Positions 16,902 to 26,389 of a stretch of DNA of 41,165 bases are shown here, in pieces. The notes under the pieces are model-generated. The model had not been told where the DNA came from, ran no database searches, and was given only the letters and a program-made list of their open reading frames with translations. The first letter of the stretch is position 1. Every line of letters starts with the position of its first letter. This DNA is from Bacillota bacterium (GTDB taxonomy: Bacteria > Bacillota > Bacilli > Alicyclobacillales > SLC66), in assembly GCA_026627155.1 (NCBI GenBank), contig JAPNUJ010000015.1, positions 1 through 41,165 on the forward strand, read 5' to 3'. Made by a program: the position numbers and the translations under genes.

Positions 16902-18376
16902 CACAGTAGCCTCCCGTCCATGACGCGCGCTGCACCCTCAAACAACTCGGTTAGCGGGTGCGGCATCCACACCCCTAGCACAGTCGCCAGCGCAAGCGGC
17001 AGCAACAAGGGCCACGTCGTCCAGCGGCTCGGCTGAGTCATGCGTACAGCCGTCGGTGTGCCGAACACCATGCGGCTCAGTTGGTACAGCGTTGCACCGA
17101 ACAGGGCTGCAAGGAGCACCAGGAACAATGCGGTCGCCAACGGATGGCCACCCGCAAAGCCAGCTGCGGTGATGGCGAACTCGCTGCTAAATAGGGCAAA
17201 TGGCGGAGCTCCGATCAGCGCAATGCCGGCGACCAACAGGATGGTTCCTGAGAAGGGAGATGCGCTCAGTACGCCGCGAATCCGTGGGATCTGCTTGGTA
17301 CGATACTGCTGGACGAGGTTCCCAGCCGTCATGAACAGCGCTGATTTTGTCATGGCATGATTGAACAACTGCAGGATCACCGCAAAAAATGACGCCTCGG
17401 TCCCCAATCCAATGCCAAATAGCAAGATGCCCATCTGTTCCACGCTCGAGAAGGCGAGCATGCGTTTGATGTCTTGCTGCAATAGCAGAAAGGGAAAGGC
17501 GACGGCAAGAGACAGGAGCCCGAACACGAGACTCAGGTGCACAACAAACGGCTCGCTGGCCGTGTGCAGGAGCAGGATGGCGATCCGCAGAATCCCATAC
17601 AGCGCCGTGTTCAACAGCGCGCCGGACAGCAATGCGCTGACCGGCGACGGCGCCTGACTATGCGCGTCAGGCAACCAGAAGTGAAGGGGAGCGAGCCCTA
17701 CTTTCGTCCCGTAACCGACGAAAATCAGGGCGAAGGACGTCAGCAGGAGCGGTGTGGGCAATGCGTGGGCTGTATGCGCCAAGAACGTAAAATCGAGTCG
17801 ATTGGAGCCGGGACCATAGACGTCTTGCGCGGAACTGTACAGGAAGATGAGTCCGAGCAGAGCAAATGCGATGCCAGAACTGCACAGGATCAGATATTTC
17901 CAAGCCGCCTCAAGGGCTTCGGCTTTGCGATAGATGGCCACCAAGAAGGCGGAGGTGACCGTTGTGCCCTCGATGGCCACCCACGTAATGCCCAAGTTGT
18001 TCACCATCAAGATGAGGTACATGGTTGCGGTGAAGGCGTGAAACCAGGCGAAGTATTGGCGTTCCTGACGCGCGGTCAATTCTCCGTGTGCCACGTCCTG
18101 GCGCACGTAGCCGATCGAGTGAAGGCCGCTGATCAAGGTGACCAGGGTGACGACCAACAGCAACACGGCACTGAGTGGGTCGACAAAGAAAAATCCGTCC
18201 GCTGACTCCAGGCTGCCTGTCGTTACAGTCGCGGCCAAGGCAAAAACGAACGCAGTGGTAGCGAGTAGCCCCATCACGTGAATGACAAGTCTTACGCGTC
18301 TGGAAAACGGCGCGATGGAGGCGACGGCTGTGCAAAGCGGGATTGCCAGGATCATGAATGGCAAGATCGGGCTCAT
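16901..18376 (-). CDS. hyfF: Membrane subunit HyfF-like (NuoN/Mrp antiporter type)
   Basis: A 491-residue, multi-spanning proton-translocating-type subunit of the complex I/Mrp antiporter family, expected to have about 14 membrane helices. Family blocks seen: MVNNLGITWVAIEGTTV, YGTKVGLAPLHFWLPDAHSQ with the conserved lysine, APSPVSALLSGALLN, and LLQQDIKRMLAFSSVEQMG. ATG 18376 has AAGGAGGT upstream and overlaps the hyfE stop as ATGA. Its own stop overlaps hyfG. Length is close to E. coli HyfF (about 526 aa). Confidence 0.9.
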   Translation of the reverse strand: MSPILPFMILAIPLCTAVASIAPFSRRVRLVIHVMGLLATTAFVFALAATVTTGSLESADGFFFVDPLSAVLLLVVTLVTLISGLHSIGYVRQDVAHGELTARQERQYFAWFHAFTATMYLILMVNNLGITWVAIEGTTVTSAFLVAIYRKAEALEAAWKYLILCSSGIAFALLGLIFLYSSAQDVYGPGSNRLDFTFLAHTAHALPTPLLLTSFALIFVGYGTKVGLAPLHFWLPDAHSQAPSPVSALLSGALLNTALYGILRIAILLLHTASEPFVVHLSLVFGLLSLAVAFPFLLLQQDIKRMLAFSSVEQMGILLFGIGLGTEASFFAVILQLFNHAMTKSALFMTAGNLVQQYRTKQIPRIRGVLSASPFSGTILLVAGIALIGAPPFALFSSEFAITAAGFAGGHPLATALFLVLLAALFGATLYQLSRMVFGTPTAVRMTQPSRWTTWPLLLPLALATVLGVWMPHPLTELFEGAARVMDGRLL

Positions 18377-19011
18377 CCGCGTAACCTCCTTAGTCTCGCC
18401 AGGTTCGTACTGGCGAACAATTCCTCGATTTGGACCGTCAAGAGGGCAATGAGCAAGACGACGACAAACACATCCATGAAAATCCCGACGTCGACGAGGA
18501 GTGGCATGCCTAGGCTGGTGGAAAGAGCCGCGAGAAACAGGCCATTTTCGATCACGATGAGTCCGATTCCTTGCATCATTGCTTTTTGGTGCGTGATCAT
18601 GACTAACACGCCACTCAGTAGCATGCCGATCGCAACAGACAAGAACATGTGGCTGCCCACGAGTGACGGCGTGGCAGGCGTGACGTAGTAGCCGATCAGC
18701 CACATCGCAATCACGCCGCCGATCAAGGTCTCGCGTCGTAACGCGAGTTCCGCTTGTCTACGTAGCCCGATACGAGCGAGTGCGCGGCGCAGGATGAGAG
18801 GAATCAGCATGGCTTTGATCAGCAGTGTCAGACTTGCAATCCAGAGTAGCTCCGGCTGGTGCGCCGCAAGGCCGAAGACGAGTGTCAAAACGGACAAGAC
18901 CAGGGACTGAAAGGCAAGCCAGTATACAGCGGACAAAATGAAGCGAACCGAAATCAGCAAACTCGTACTTGCGATCAGCGCTATGATCATGACATCGAGC
19001 CACACGTGCAA
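18373..19011 (-). CDS. hyfE: Membrane subunit HyfE-like
   Basis: A 212-residue membrane protein with about six hydrophobic segments, of the HyfE type (NuoK-related C-terminal half, with GIGLIVIENGLFLAAL carrying the conserved glutamate). TTG 19011 is proposed as start: AGAGGAG lies 8 bases upstream and the resulting length matches E. coli HyfE (216 aa). ATG 18987 or a nearby codon inside MIIALIAS is the alternative. Its stop overlaps the next gene's ATG as ATGA. Confidence 0.82.
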   Translation of the reverse strand: MHVWLDVMIIALIASTSLLISVRFILSAVYWLAFQSLVLSVLTLVFGLAAHQPELLWIASLTLLIKAMLIPLILRRALARIGLRRQAELALRRETLIGGVIAMWLIGYYVTPATPSLVGSHMFLSVAIGMLLSGVLVMITHQKAMMQGIGLIVIENGLFLAALSTSLGMPLLVDVGIFMDVFVVVLLIALLTVQIEELFASTNLARLRRLRG

Positions 19012-19037
19012 GTCAGACACTCCTCTCGTCACCCGCG

Positions 19038-19964
19038 TCACAATATGGCATCGGCGAGCATGGCGGCAACGGCCAGGGCCAACATAAAGGTGAGGTAACG
19101 CGGAACGGCAAATACCCGCCACTTGGCGAAAACGCCCTCGATCACGGCCACCGCCGATGATGCGAAGAGCACCTTGATCAGGAAGGACAGGATCGCGATC
19201 GCAAACCCTGCGCCAGTGCTCGATTCGTTGATACCCCAGGGGAAGCAGGCAGCAAATAACACGGTGTACCAGAGTAACTGGCGAAGCTGGGCGCTAAAGC
19301 TCAAGAGGGCGAGATATCGGCCAGATGATTCAAGCAAGAAGGACTCATGCACCATCGTCAATTCAAGGTGCGTGTCCGGGTTGTCCACAGGTAAGCGGCC
19401 GGTCTCCACAAGGATGACCCCTGCGATCGCGACCAGGGCGAGACTCGCCACGGCGGGGTTTTGAGAGGTGTTAGCAGCCGCCGCCCGCAAGATGCCGGGA
19501 AATGCCGTCGCGTCCGCTGGTAACCCGACTGCGAGTAGGGATATAAAAATCGTCGGTTCCACCAAGAGCGAAAACAAGAGGTCGCGCCCGGCGCCCATCC
19601 CTGCAAAGGCGCTCCCTGAGTCGAGGCCAAGTAACAATAGGGACAGTCTGGAAAAGGCCAACAAGGACAGAAAGAGAAAGATGGAACCGGATCCCAGCAA
19701 CGGGCCGGGCAGACCGGAGAGTACGGGAAGGCAAGCGGCGGCTCCCAGCACGAGGCCCAGGGACAGGTAAGGCACCAGACGACTCACCCAAGAGGCAGCA
19801 TTGGAGAGAACCACCTCCTTCGCCAATTGCTTGCGAAGATCACGCCATGGTTTCAAGGGGCTGGGCCCGATGCGCCCCTGAATCCGCGCCTTCAGCCACT
19901 GGACGTACCCTTGGACAAAGGGTGCCATGACCATGAGGAGGAGGACTTGCCAAACGCTGATCAT
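19038..19964 (-). CDS. hyfC: Membrane subunit HyfC/HycD-like (NuoH family)
   Basis: A 308-residue NuoH-type subunit that anchors the peripheral arm to the membrane. Seen: KARIQGRIGPSPLKPWRDL (about residues 25-43) and the highly conserved cytoplasmic loop GRLPVDNPDTHLELTMVHE, both characteristic of HyfC/HycD. About eight hydrophobic segments are visible. ATG 19964 has GGGAGGTGG upstream and overlaps the hyfB stop as ATGA. Length matches E. coli HyfC (about 315 aa). Confidence 0.92.
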   Translation of the reverse strand: MISVWQVLLLMVMAPFVQGYVQWLKARIQGRIGPSPLKPWRDLRKQLAKEVVLSNAASWVSRLVPYLSLGLVLGAAACLPVLSGLPGPLLGSGSIFLFLSLLAFSRLSLLLLGLDSGSAFAGMGAGRDLLFSLLVEPTIFISLLAVGLPADATAFPGILRAAAANTSQNPAVASLALVAIAGVILVETGRLPVDNPDTHLELTMVHESFLLESSGRYLALLSFSAQLRQLLWYTVLFAACFPWGINESSTGAGFAIAILSFLIKVLFASSAVAVIEGVFAKWRVFAVPRYLTFMLALAVAAMLADAIL

Positions 19965-21829
19965 CGCACGCCACCTCCCACGCGCGCGACGATCAACAAC
20001 AACACGATGGTCGCGAAGAGATAGACAAGATAGCTTCTGACGTTTCCACTTTGGATCTTGCGAAACCTGGTGGCTGTACGCAGTACCCAGGCGTAAGCCG
20101 GACGGTACAGCCATTGAGTCGCCAGTGGGGTTGCAAGGAGCGGCCAGGCTCGTTCCAGAGGCTGCGACAGACCGTTGCCAGAGTACTGCATAGAAGGGGT
20201 TCGCTCGCCTCCGCACGTCCACGTCGGCACTGTGCGGGTGCTGGTCTTGCCTTGTGCAAGACGAATCAGAGTCCAAGCGGTCACGGTCGCAGCAAAGATG
20301 AGGACAAAGGCTGTCGGGACTGTGACAGGGGAGAGGGGCCCGTTGGCGAGCGCCGACGGGACTGGGGCGACTCGCCCTGCAATGCCGGTCAGTGCCTTGG
20401 CCAAGCGCGCGATCAGGAAAGCCCCGGCTAGTCCCGAGACTAAGGTGAGCGTCGCGCCCATCCAAAGCGCGATCCGCATCGTTCTGGGCACTTCTCGAGC
20501 GTCGCGGGCCGCGACGGTGCGAGGTTGCCCGAGAAAGCCGATGCCGTATACGCGAAGTGCCGCCCAAGCGGTCAGGGCCGCCGTGAAAAAGAGGGCGAGT
20601 AGTGCAATCACATCAAGGATGCCCATGGGTCCGTGCAGGTGGTGTTCAGCTGCGGTCGACAAGGCGGTAAACATCATCCATTCGCCCGAGAATCCACCGA
20701 ACGGGGGAGATGCACTCCACGATAACAACAAGATAGAAAATGCGATTGAGGTCTTCGGCATGCTACGAGCCAGTCCTCCCAGACGATTCAGTGAGTCTGT
20801 ATGGGTGGCATAAAGAATCGCACCCGCCCCATGAAACAAGGCGGTCTTGAACAAGCCGTGGTTCCATGTCTGCCAGAGGGCCGCCAAGAGGGCCAGCATC
20901 GCCAGTGGAGTGTCGCGCATGGAGAACTCGATCATGGCTACACCTGTGCAAAGGAAGATGAGGCCCATGTTGTCGATACTGCTATAGGCTAAAATCTGCT
21001 TGATTCCTGTGGCACGTGCGGCCAAAGCGGCCGCTGTGATGGCACTGACGCCTCCGAGGCAGGCGACAGTCAGCCCCCACCACGTCGCCCCGCCTCCGAA
21101 CCATAGGATGACAACGGTCAAGAAGCCAAATAGCGCGGTCTTGATCATGACGCCGGACATGAGTGAGGAGACGTGACTCGGCGCGATAGGGTGAGCGCGA
21201 GGCAGCCAGACGTGCAGAGGCATGATGCCGGCTTTGGTAGAGAATCCGATAAGCGCGCAGAGGAAGATGACGCTCTGCACGTCGGGCGGGAGGGTATGCG
21301 CTACGGCGGCAAACGTCGCAAAGTTCAAGCTTCGTGTATAGGCGTAGAGGACTAGGAACGCAACGAGTAAAAAGGCGGATCCGATCTGTGTCATGATCGC
21401 GTAAACGAGACCACTTTGCAGATTGCCAGGCTTGCGATGGTCATAGATCACCAAGAGGAAAGAGATGACGGACATGGCCTCCCAGCCTAGCATGAACGTG
21501 AAGACATCCGCGGCCAGCAAGACGGCGGCCATCGCGACTATGAAGAGCAGGATGCCGAGGTCCAGTAGAATCCCGTAACGACGCGTGCGGTACTCGTTGT
21601 GGTACCCGATCCCATAGATCGCCGACAGGACGCCGCTGACGCCGAGCAGACAGAGAAACAGTCCCGCAAGTGGCTGGATCCGAAAGACGATCAGCAGTGG
21701 GCTGTTTGGTATGACGTGATACGTCCAGAATACCTCACTGACACCTTGAAGTGCGGTCCAACCCAGTGCCGTGATCGCCGCGCAGAGTAGCGCCGTGAGG
21801 GTGGAGGCCAGGACGTGCATCGCCTTCAT
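19961..21829 (-). CDS. hyfB: Membrane subunit HyfB/HycC-like (NuoL/NuoM antiporter type)
   Basis: A 622-residue antiporter-like subunit and first gene of the operon. Family blocks: FTFMLGWEAMSVISFLLV (conserved glutamate), GFSTKAGIMPLHVWLPRAHP, APSHVSSLMSGVMIKTALFG, IKQILAYSSIDNMGLIF and NHGLFKTALFHGAGAIL. The C-terminal extension with PTWTCGGE and SMQYSGNGLSQPLERAW is typical of HycC/HyfB rather than NuoL. ATG 21829 is preferred, with AAGGTG upstream; the frame is open to 21859. About 14-16 membrane helices are expected. A promoter lies directly upstream. Confidence 0.92.
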   Translation of the reverse strand: MKAMHVLASTLTALLCAAITALGWTALQGVSEVFWTYHVIPNSPLLIVFRIQPLAGLFLCLLGVSGVLSAIYGIGYHNEYRTRRYGILLDLGILLFIVAMAAVLLAADVFTFMLGWEAMSVISFLLVIYDHRKPGNLQSGLVYAIMTQIGSAFLLVAFLVLYAYTRSLNFATFAAVAHTLPPDVQSVIFLCALIGFSTKAGIMPLHVWLPRAHPIAPSHVSSLMSGVMIKTALFGFLTVVILWFGGGATWWGLTVACLGGVSAITAAALAARATGIKQILAYSSIDNMGLIFLCTGVAMIEFSMRDTPLAMLALLAALWQTWNHGLFKTALFHGAGAILYATHTDSLNRLGGLARSMPKTSIAFSILLLSWSASPPFGGFSGEWMMFTALSTAAEHHLHGPMGILDVIALLALFFTAALTAWAALRVYGIGFLGQPRTVAARDAREVPRTMRIALWMGATLTLVSGLAGAFLIARLAKALTGIAGRVAPVPSALANGPLSPVTVPTAFVLIFAATVTAWTLIRLAQGKTSTRTVPTWTCGGERTPSMQYSGNGLSQPLERAWPLLATPLATQWLYRPAYAWVLRTATRFRKIQSGNVRSYLVYLFATIVLLLIVARVGGGVR

Positions 21830-21861
21830 CTCTACACCTTCGATTCTTTGTATATTCAAAC

Positions 21862-21889
21862 ATTAGAAGATAAATACATTGAATCACAA
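21862..21889 (-). promoter_or_regulatory. Predicted promoter of the hyf-like operon
   Basis: On the minus strand TTGTGA (21889-21884) and TCTAAT (21867-21862) are 16 bases apart, about 30 bases before the hyfB start. The TTGTGA box resembles one half of a Rex-type redox site, but the second half is not visible, so this is not claimed. Confidence 0.5.
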
Positions 21890-22001
21890 GCGGGTCCAGA
21901 GTGCAAGTGGGAATCGCGTCCGGGATCAGGTAAAATGACTGGGTAGCGCCGTTTGTGGTGAGGATAGGTTTTGGCTTGGACTTGGGAGAGGGGCTTCGCT
22001 C

Positions 22002-23009
22002 ATGAGTGAACAAACGCTGCGTTGGGGCGTGCTGGGTTGCGCCGGGATCGCGATGCGATCGGTCATTCCGGGGATCGCGCGTTCGCGCCGAGGGGAACTG
22101 TTGGCTGTGGCGAGTCGCGATGTAGAGAAGGCCAAGGAGACGGCCAGCCGTTTTGACGTGGATCGGGCGTATGGCAGCTATGAGGAGTTGTTGCGCGATC
22201 CAGATGTGGATGCTGTGTACATCCCGCTACCGAATCACCTGCACAAAGAGTGGACCATCCGGGCTGCCGAGGCCGGCAAGCACGTGTTGTGTGAAAAACC
22301 ATTTGCCATGGATGCGGCGGAGGCAGCCGATATGGTGGCGGCGTGCGCCCGGACAGGGGTGGTGTTGGCCGAGGCGTTCATGTACCGGCACCACCCCCGT
22401 TACGAACAGATTCGCGAACTGATCACTGCGGACACCATAGGGGCGTTGCGTGGGATTCACGCCACCTTTACCTTCAACAGCGCTGGCGCCAAGGGTAACT
22501 TTCGGATGGACCCGGCGATGGGTGGCGGCGCACTGTACGATATCGGGGTCTATCCGATCACCGTCGCCCGGCTGTTGCTAGGCCGAGAACCGGAGGCGGC
22601 TACGGTGCATGCGCTCTTTTCGCCGGAGCACGGGGGCGTCGATATGATGGCTTCTGGCCTTCTGGAGTTTGCGGGAGGCACTTCGTTGACGTTTGATTGC
22701 GCGATGTGGGCAGCGTATCGCAACACTTTGGAAGTGCTCGGTACGGACGGACGCATCGAGGTTCCGTCGGCGTTCGTTTGCGAGGTGGATGCGCCCAGCG
22801 TCTTTTATGTCACGACGAACGACGGGCGCCGTGAGGTGCAGGTGCCAGCTGTCGATCAGTTTGCCCTGGAGATCGATGACTTCGCAGCCACTGTGCTGGA
22901 CGGGGCCCCGCAGCGCTTCGCGCCGTCGGATGCCGTCGCGAACATGAAGGTTCTCGACGCTTGTTTGAAGTCGGCACGGACACGGGCGCGGGTTGTCATC
23001 GAGGGCTGA
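22002..23009 (+). CDS. Gfo/Idh/MocA family sugar dehydrogenase
   Basis: A 335-residue NAD(P)-dependent oxidoreductase. It has an N-terminal Rossmann fold (WGVLGCAGIAMRSVIPGI), the family EKP motif in HVLCEKPFAMDAAEA (about residues 92-106), the AEAFMYRHHPRYEQI block and GGGALYDIGVYPI of the C-terminal substrate domain. These features are close to dihydrodiol/D-xylose dehydrogenase-like members. ATG 22002 has GAGAGGGG about 9 bases upstream. A role in oxidising xylose or a related sugar is possible given the xyl genes, but the substrate cannot be read from sequence. Confidence 0.85.
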   Translation: MSEQTLRWGVLGCAGIAMRSVIPGIARSRRGELLAVASRDVEKAKETASRFDVDRAYGSYEELLRDPDVDAVYIPLPNHLHKEWTIRAAEAGKHVLCEKPFAMDAAEAADMVAACARTGVVLAEAFMYRHHPRYEQIRELITADTIGALRGIHATFTFNSAGAKGNFRMDPAMGGGALYDIGVYPITVARLLLGREPEAATVHALFSPEHGGVDMMASGLLEFAGGTSLTFDCAMWAAYRNTLEVLGTDGRIEVPSAFVCEVDAPSVFYVTTNDGRREVQVPAVDQFALEIDDFAATVLDGAPQRFAPSDAVANMKVLDACLKSARTRARVVIEG

Positions 23010-23100
23010 TTTCTCGCAGCCACGGTTCACACACAGAAGGCGGACACAGTCATGATGGGCCGTGGGCTCGTGGTCAAGACAGAGGAGTGGTCGGGAACCA

Positions 23101-24036
23101 ATGAAACCTATTCAGATTGGCGGGCTTGGCAAACCGGTGTCTCAGTTGATCATGGGATCGGACTATTTTACACCGGAGATCATCGAACGCGTGAGTGAGA
23201 ATCTTGACGCGTATGTCGAACTTGGGGGCAACACGATCGACACGGCACACGTGTACGCCGGCGGCAAGAGTGAAGTGGCGATTGGACAGTGGTTGCGAAG
23301 TCGTGGTCGCCGCGATGATATCGTCATCTTGACCAAGGGGGCCCACCACGACGCCACCGGCCCACGCGTCCATCCCCAAGCGATCGCCGACGACCTCGCT
23401 CAGAGCCTGGAACGGTTGGGAATCGAGCAGATCGACCTCTACGGCTTGCATCGAGACGACCCGTCCGTTGAGGTTGGACCGATCATGGAGGCTTTGCATG
23501 CGCACGTGGTCTCCGGGCAGGTGTGCGCGATTGGGGTGTCCAACTGGACGCACCAACGCCTCGAAGAGGCCAATCGGTACGCGCAGGCGCATGGACTGAC
23601 CGAGTTTACCTTTAACAGCCCGAACCTGAGCCTCGCTAAGGCACAGGAGCCCTACTGGGCAAACTGCGTGTCGGCGGATGCGGATACGTGCGCATGGCAC
23701 GCCGCTTACCAATTCCCGCTGCTGTCCTGGTCGTCGCAGGCGCGCGGATTCTTTACGGGACGCTACACCCCCGAAGACCGCAGTGATGCGGACACGGTCC
23801 GGGTATTTTACAATGACGCGAACTGGGAACGCTTGCGTCGGGCCGAGCAGATGGCGCAAGAGCGTGGCGTGACGGCCATTCAGATCGCCTTGGCTTATGT
23901 GCTGAATCAGCCGTTCCCCACGGCGGCGTTGATCGGCCCACAGAACGAGGCGGAGTTGCGTTCCTGCTTCGACGCCACGGCGCTTGCCTTGACGCCAGAG
24001 GAGTTGCGCTGGCTCGATCTTTCCGACGGGCGCTAA
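23101..24036 (+). CDS. Aldo/keto reductase
   Basis: A 311-residue NADPH-dependent TIM-barrel reductase. The catalytic tetrad is complete: Asp47 and Tyr52 (NTIDTAHVYAGGKSE), Lys79 (ILTKGAHHD) and His117 (YGLHRDDP). GVSNWTHQRLEEA and the coenzyme-binding IGPQNEAEL segment near the C-terminus are also typical. ATG 23101 is preferred by family N-terminus (IQIGGLGKPVSQLIMG); the SD is imperfect (GGGA at 23093-23096, and GAGGAG further away). It follows the Gfo/Idh/MocA gene by 91 bases and is probably co-transcribed with it. Substrate unknown. Confidence 0.88.
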   Translation: MKPIQIGGLGKPVSQLIMGSDYFTPEIIERVSENLDAYVELGGNTIDTAHVYAGGKSEVAIGQWLRSRGRRDDIVILTKGAHHDATGPRVHPQAIADDLAQSLERLGIEQIDLYGLHRDDPSVEVGPIMEALHAHVVSGQVCAIGVSNWTHQRLEEANRYAQAHGLTEFTFNSPNLSLAKAQEPYWANCVSADADTCAWHAAYQFPLLSWSSQARGFFTGRYTPEDRSDADTVRVFYNDANWERLRRAEQMAQERGVTAIQIALAYVLNQPFPTAALIGPQNEAELRSCFDATALALTPEELRWLDLSDGR

Positions 24037-24075
24037 GCGCGCGGGCGACACGGTGCGGCATGTGCGACAAGGGGA

Positions 24076-24110
24076 TGCCGTGGATACCGTGGCGTGGCGG
24101 GTCCACGGCA
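24076..24110. terminator. Inverted repeat between convergent genes
   Basis: TGCCGTGGA (24076-24084) and TCCACGGCA (24102-24110) form a perfect 9-bp stem with a 17-base loop between the aldo/keto reductase and the convergent BNR gene. There is no clear T-run, so it is a weak candidate terminator. Confidence 0.4.
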
Positions 24111-24122
24111 CCCACGGCGACT

Positions 24123-26276
24123 CTACAACCACACGCGCGTCCAAGTGGTACCGCCATTGGTGGTGTGGTACAGCGCGTCGCCATTTAGATCCACGATCCA
24201 GCCATCGTCTCGCGTGACAAAGTCAAGTGAGGTGGGCAGATGCAGGCCGAGACGGTATGCGGTCGCAGTCCCGTCAGGAGCCCGGTAGGCGAGGACGTTG
24301 TTCGGTAGACCCCGGCCTGAAGAAGAGAACGTCGGGCCGGATGCGGCGGGAAAGAACAATCCGCCATTTTGCGTCATGGACAGTGGCCACATCGCGGAGC
24401 GCAGACCCCAAGTGGTCATCGGGGACCACGTGCGACCGCCGTCTCGTGTCAAAAGAATCTGCGTTCCGGGACCGGCCCCCGATCCTTGCACGTAGACAGC
24501 TCCGAACTGGGGCGTCGCGAACGTCAGGTTGGTCGCGTTGCCACCTGCGAACCTGTCGGCCAGGGCCGTCCAATGCCGTCCGCCGTCGGTCGTAGTGGCC
24601 AGATGGCCGATCGAGTAATTGGGTTCTTCACCATAGATCATGGCGAAGAACCCGTTGGGCAGCGTCGCCGTCGCCTCGACTTGTGGCGTTTGCACAGGCA
24701 TGGGAATGGACTGCCAAGTCCGCCCTTGGTTCGTAGTCAACGAAAGGCCATCGGAGGTTGGTGCCATTGCCGTCAGCGGGTCTTGCCATTGCCACGATCC
24801 CGCCCCTGTACTCGCTGCGTAGAGCGGCAGGGCATGCCATGTCTTGCCACCGTTTTGTGTCTCGTAAGGGCCGACTTGCGTGGCCACGATGCCAGTACTG
24901 GCGTTAAGAAACTGAACGCCTTCAGCTTGAACGTCGCCTATTTGAATCGAGTTGCTCCACGTTTGGCCCCCATCTTCACTCTCCAGAATTCCTCCGCCCT
25001 GTTCATTGCCGCCACTGATCCAGACACTGTTGCCCACGACCGAAAGTGACGTGCCGGACTCCTCGACGGCGAGGGGGAGTCGCTGTCCGGTTTGACTAAG
25101 GTGCAGCAAGGGACCGGGCGCCGGCAGATTGGCGCCCATGCTGTTGCCGCCGCACAGTGCGTAGAGACTCCCGTTCGCACCGGACTTTAAGTCGACAATG
25201 GGCTGCCAAAGGCTCGAATCAGAGCCCCGAATCCAGGCAAAGCGCGTTGCAGGCCTGCGTGTTTGCGGGTGGAGCAACCAGGCTGCAACTGCGGGTTGCT
25301 GCTGATACTTCGCGATGTTGCCGCCCGCGACGTAGAGACGGTTGTCTGCCGTCCAGAGCAGACTGTAGATCGGGGCCATCCGTTCCGACCACAGCATTTT
25401 CCACGTCCGCCCGCTGTCTTGTGTCGCGAGCACGGCGTACTCGCGTCCGTTCGTTGCCATCGCGGTCAAGGCGACGATCCCGCCGCGTGCAGCGATGCCG
25501 CCGGTTGCGCTGAAGCCCCGCGGAAGCGCGACGGCATGGAAGTGAACGCCTCCGTCCTGAGATAGAAAGACTGGCGAATTCATCCCCATGGTGGCTGCCT
25601 GAGGGGTCGTGAGCAACCATAGCGTCGTCGCGCTGGTCGGGTACGCCTGCAATTGGCCGACGTTTGTCTGAAAGTTGAGCGGAAGCACAGACTGGATGGA
25701 ACTCCAAGTGGCACCAGCGTTGTCTGTCGTGGTCAATGTCACGGCATACTGTCCGCCAACGCCCGTCGAATCGGGTATGGAAAGGGAGGTCGCGACCGCA
25801 AGCGGCCCATTCCACCGCATCCAGTCAAATGACGCACTCGCGGCTGCGGTTCCCGTCCCTTCTGTATCTGTATCTGTCCCTGACGCGACAGCATTTCCTC
25901 CCCCTGCGATCGACAAGATCTCGTGCCAGGTGTGTCCTCCGTCCAGTGTTTGCAAAATGGTGCCACTCTCGGTTGCCAGGTAGCCGTGGTCTCTCGTCAG
26001 GAAATGCGCCGCGATCGTGTTGCCAGGGGCAGCATCGCTGACGGGTGCACGTGACGTGAGAAACTTTGCAACCACAGGGTGCGAAAGGGCCGTCACCCAG
26101 TTTGGTTGCACGGCGATGTCCAGAGCGTGTGGGGCCAGCGCCCCGGATTCATGTGGCAGAGTACTGTGCGTTCGCTGGATCGTGGGTGCTGCCATCCACA
26201 ATGCCGCACTTGCGACCAAGGCGAGCGTACCGAAAAGACGGATCGTAAGTGGGTGTTTGTCCCCATGCCGCTTCAT
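24123..26276 (-). CDS. Exported or membrane-anchored BNR/Ycf48-like repeat protein
   Basis: A 717-residue predicted beta-propeller protein. An N-terminal hydrophobic stretch (about residues 10-33, LFGTLALVASAALWMAAP) is a signal peptide or anchor. At least nine Asp-box (BNR) motifs of the S/T-x-D-x-G-x-x-W type are visible, among them TQDSGRTW, SEDGGQTW, TQNGGKTW, TTDGGRHW, TRDGGRTW and TTNGGTTW. Such propellers occur in sialidases and in Ycf48-type photosystem assembly factors; catalytic sialidase residues cannot be recognised, so binding or scaffolding is more likely. ATG 26276 is preferred (GGGGAAGAG with 8-base spacing). Function unknown. Confidence 0.8.
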   Translation of the reverse strand: MKRHGDKHPLTIRLFGTLALVASAALWMAAPTIQRTHSTLPHESGALAPHALDIAVQPNWVTALSHPVVAKFLTSRAPVSDAAPGNTIAAHFLTRDHGYLATESGTILQTLDGGHTWHEILSIAGGGNAVASGTDTDTEGTGTAAASASFDWMRWNGPLAVATSLSIPDSTGVGGQYAVTLTTTDNAGATWSSIQSVLPLNFQTNVGQLQAYPTSATTLWLLTTPQAATMGMNSPVFLSQDGGVHFHAVALPRGFSATGGIAARGGIVALTAMATNGREYAVLATQDSGRTWKMLWSERMAPIYSLLWTADNRLYVAGGNIAKYQQQPAVAAWLLHPQTRRPATRFAWIRGSDSSLWQPIVDLKSGANGSLYALCGGNSMGANLPAPGPLLHLSQTGQRLPLAVEESGTSLSVVGNSVWISGGNEQGGGILESEDGGQTWSNSIQIGDVQAEGVQFLNASTGIVATQVGPYETQNGGKTWHALPLYAASTGAGSWQWQDPLTAMAPTSDGLSLTTNQGRTWQSIPMPVQTPQVEATATLPNGFFAMIYGEEPNYSIGHLATTTDGGRHWTALADRFAGGNATNLTFATPQFGAVYVQGSGAGPGTQILLTRDGGRTWSPMTTWGLRSAMWPLSMTQNGGLFFPAASGPTFSSSGRGLPNNVLAYRAPDGTATAYRLGLHLPTSLDFVTRDDGWIVDLNGDALYHTTNGGTTWTRVWL

Positions 26277-26348
26277 AGTCGAGACTCTTCCCCTTCCTGT
26301 TGCGTCGGTCAACCGACTAGACGGGTGGAGATGGCCCTTGGTTACGCA

Positions 26349-26364
26349 GTGAGAAAGATCTCAC
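26349..26364. promoter_or_regulatory. Short perfect hairpin/dyad between divergent secreted-protein genes
   Basis: GTGAGA-AAGA-TCTCAC is a perfect 6-bp dyad with a 4-base centre, in the divergent space between the BNR gene and the Ala/Asn-rich protein gene. It may be an operator for either; nothing more can be said. Confidence 0.3.
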
Positions 26365-26389
26365 GATTCGGATCGATGACGAGCGATGC

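Noticed and set aside
21862..21889. Rex redox-repressor site at the hyf-like promoter
   Set aside because: Only one TTGTGA half-site is present; the second half needed for Rex is missing.
23074..24144. Long minus-strand open frame opposite the aldo/keto reductase
   Set aside because: Mirror of a gene with complete catalytic residues; the translated product shows no domain.
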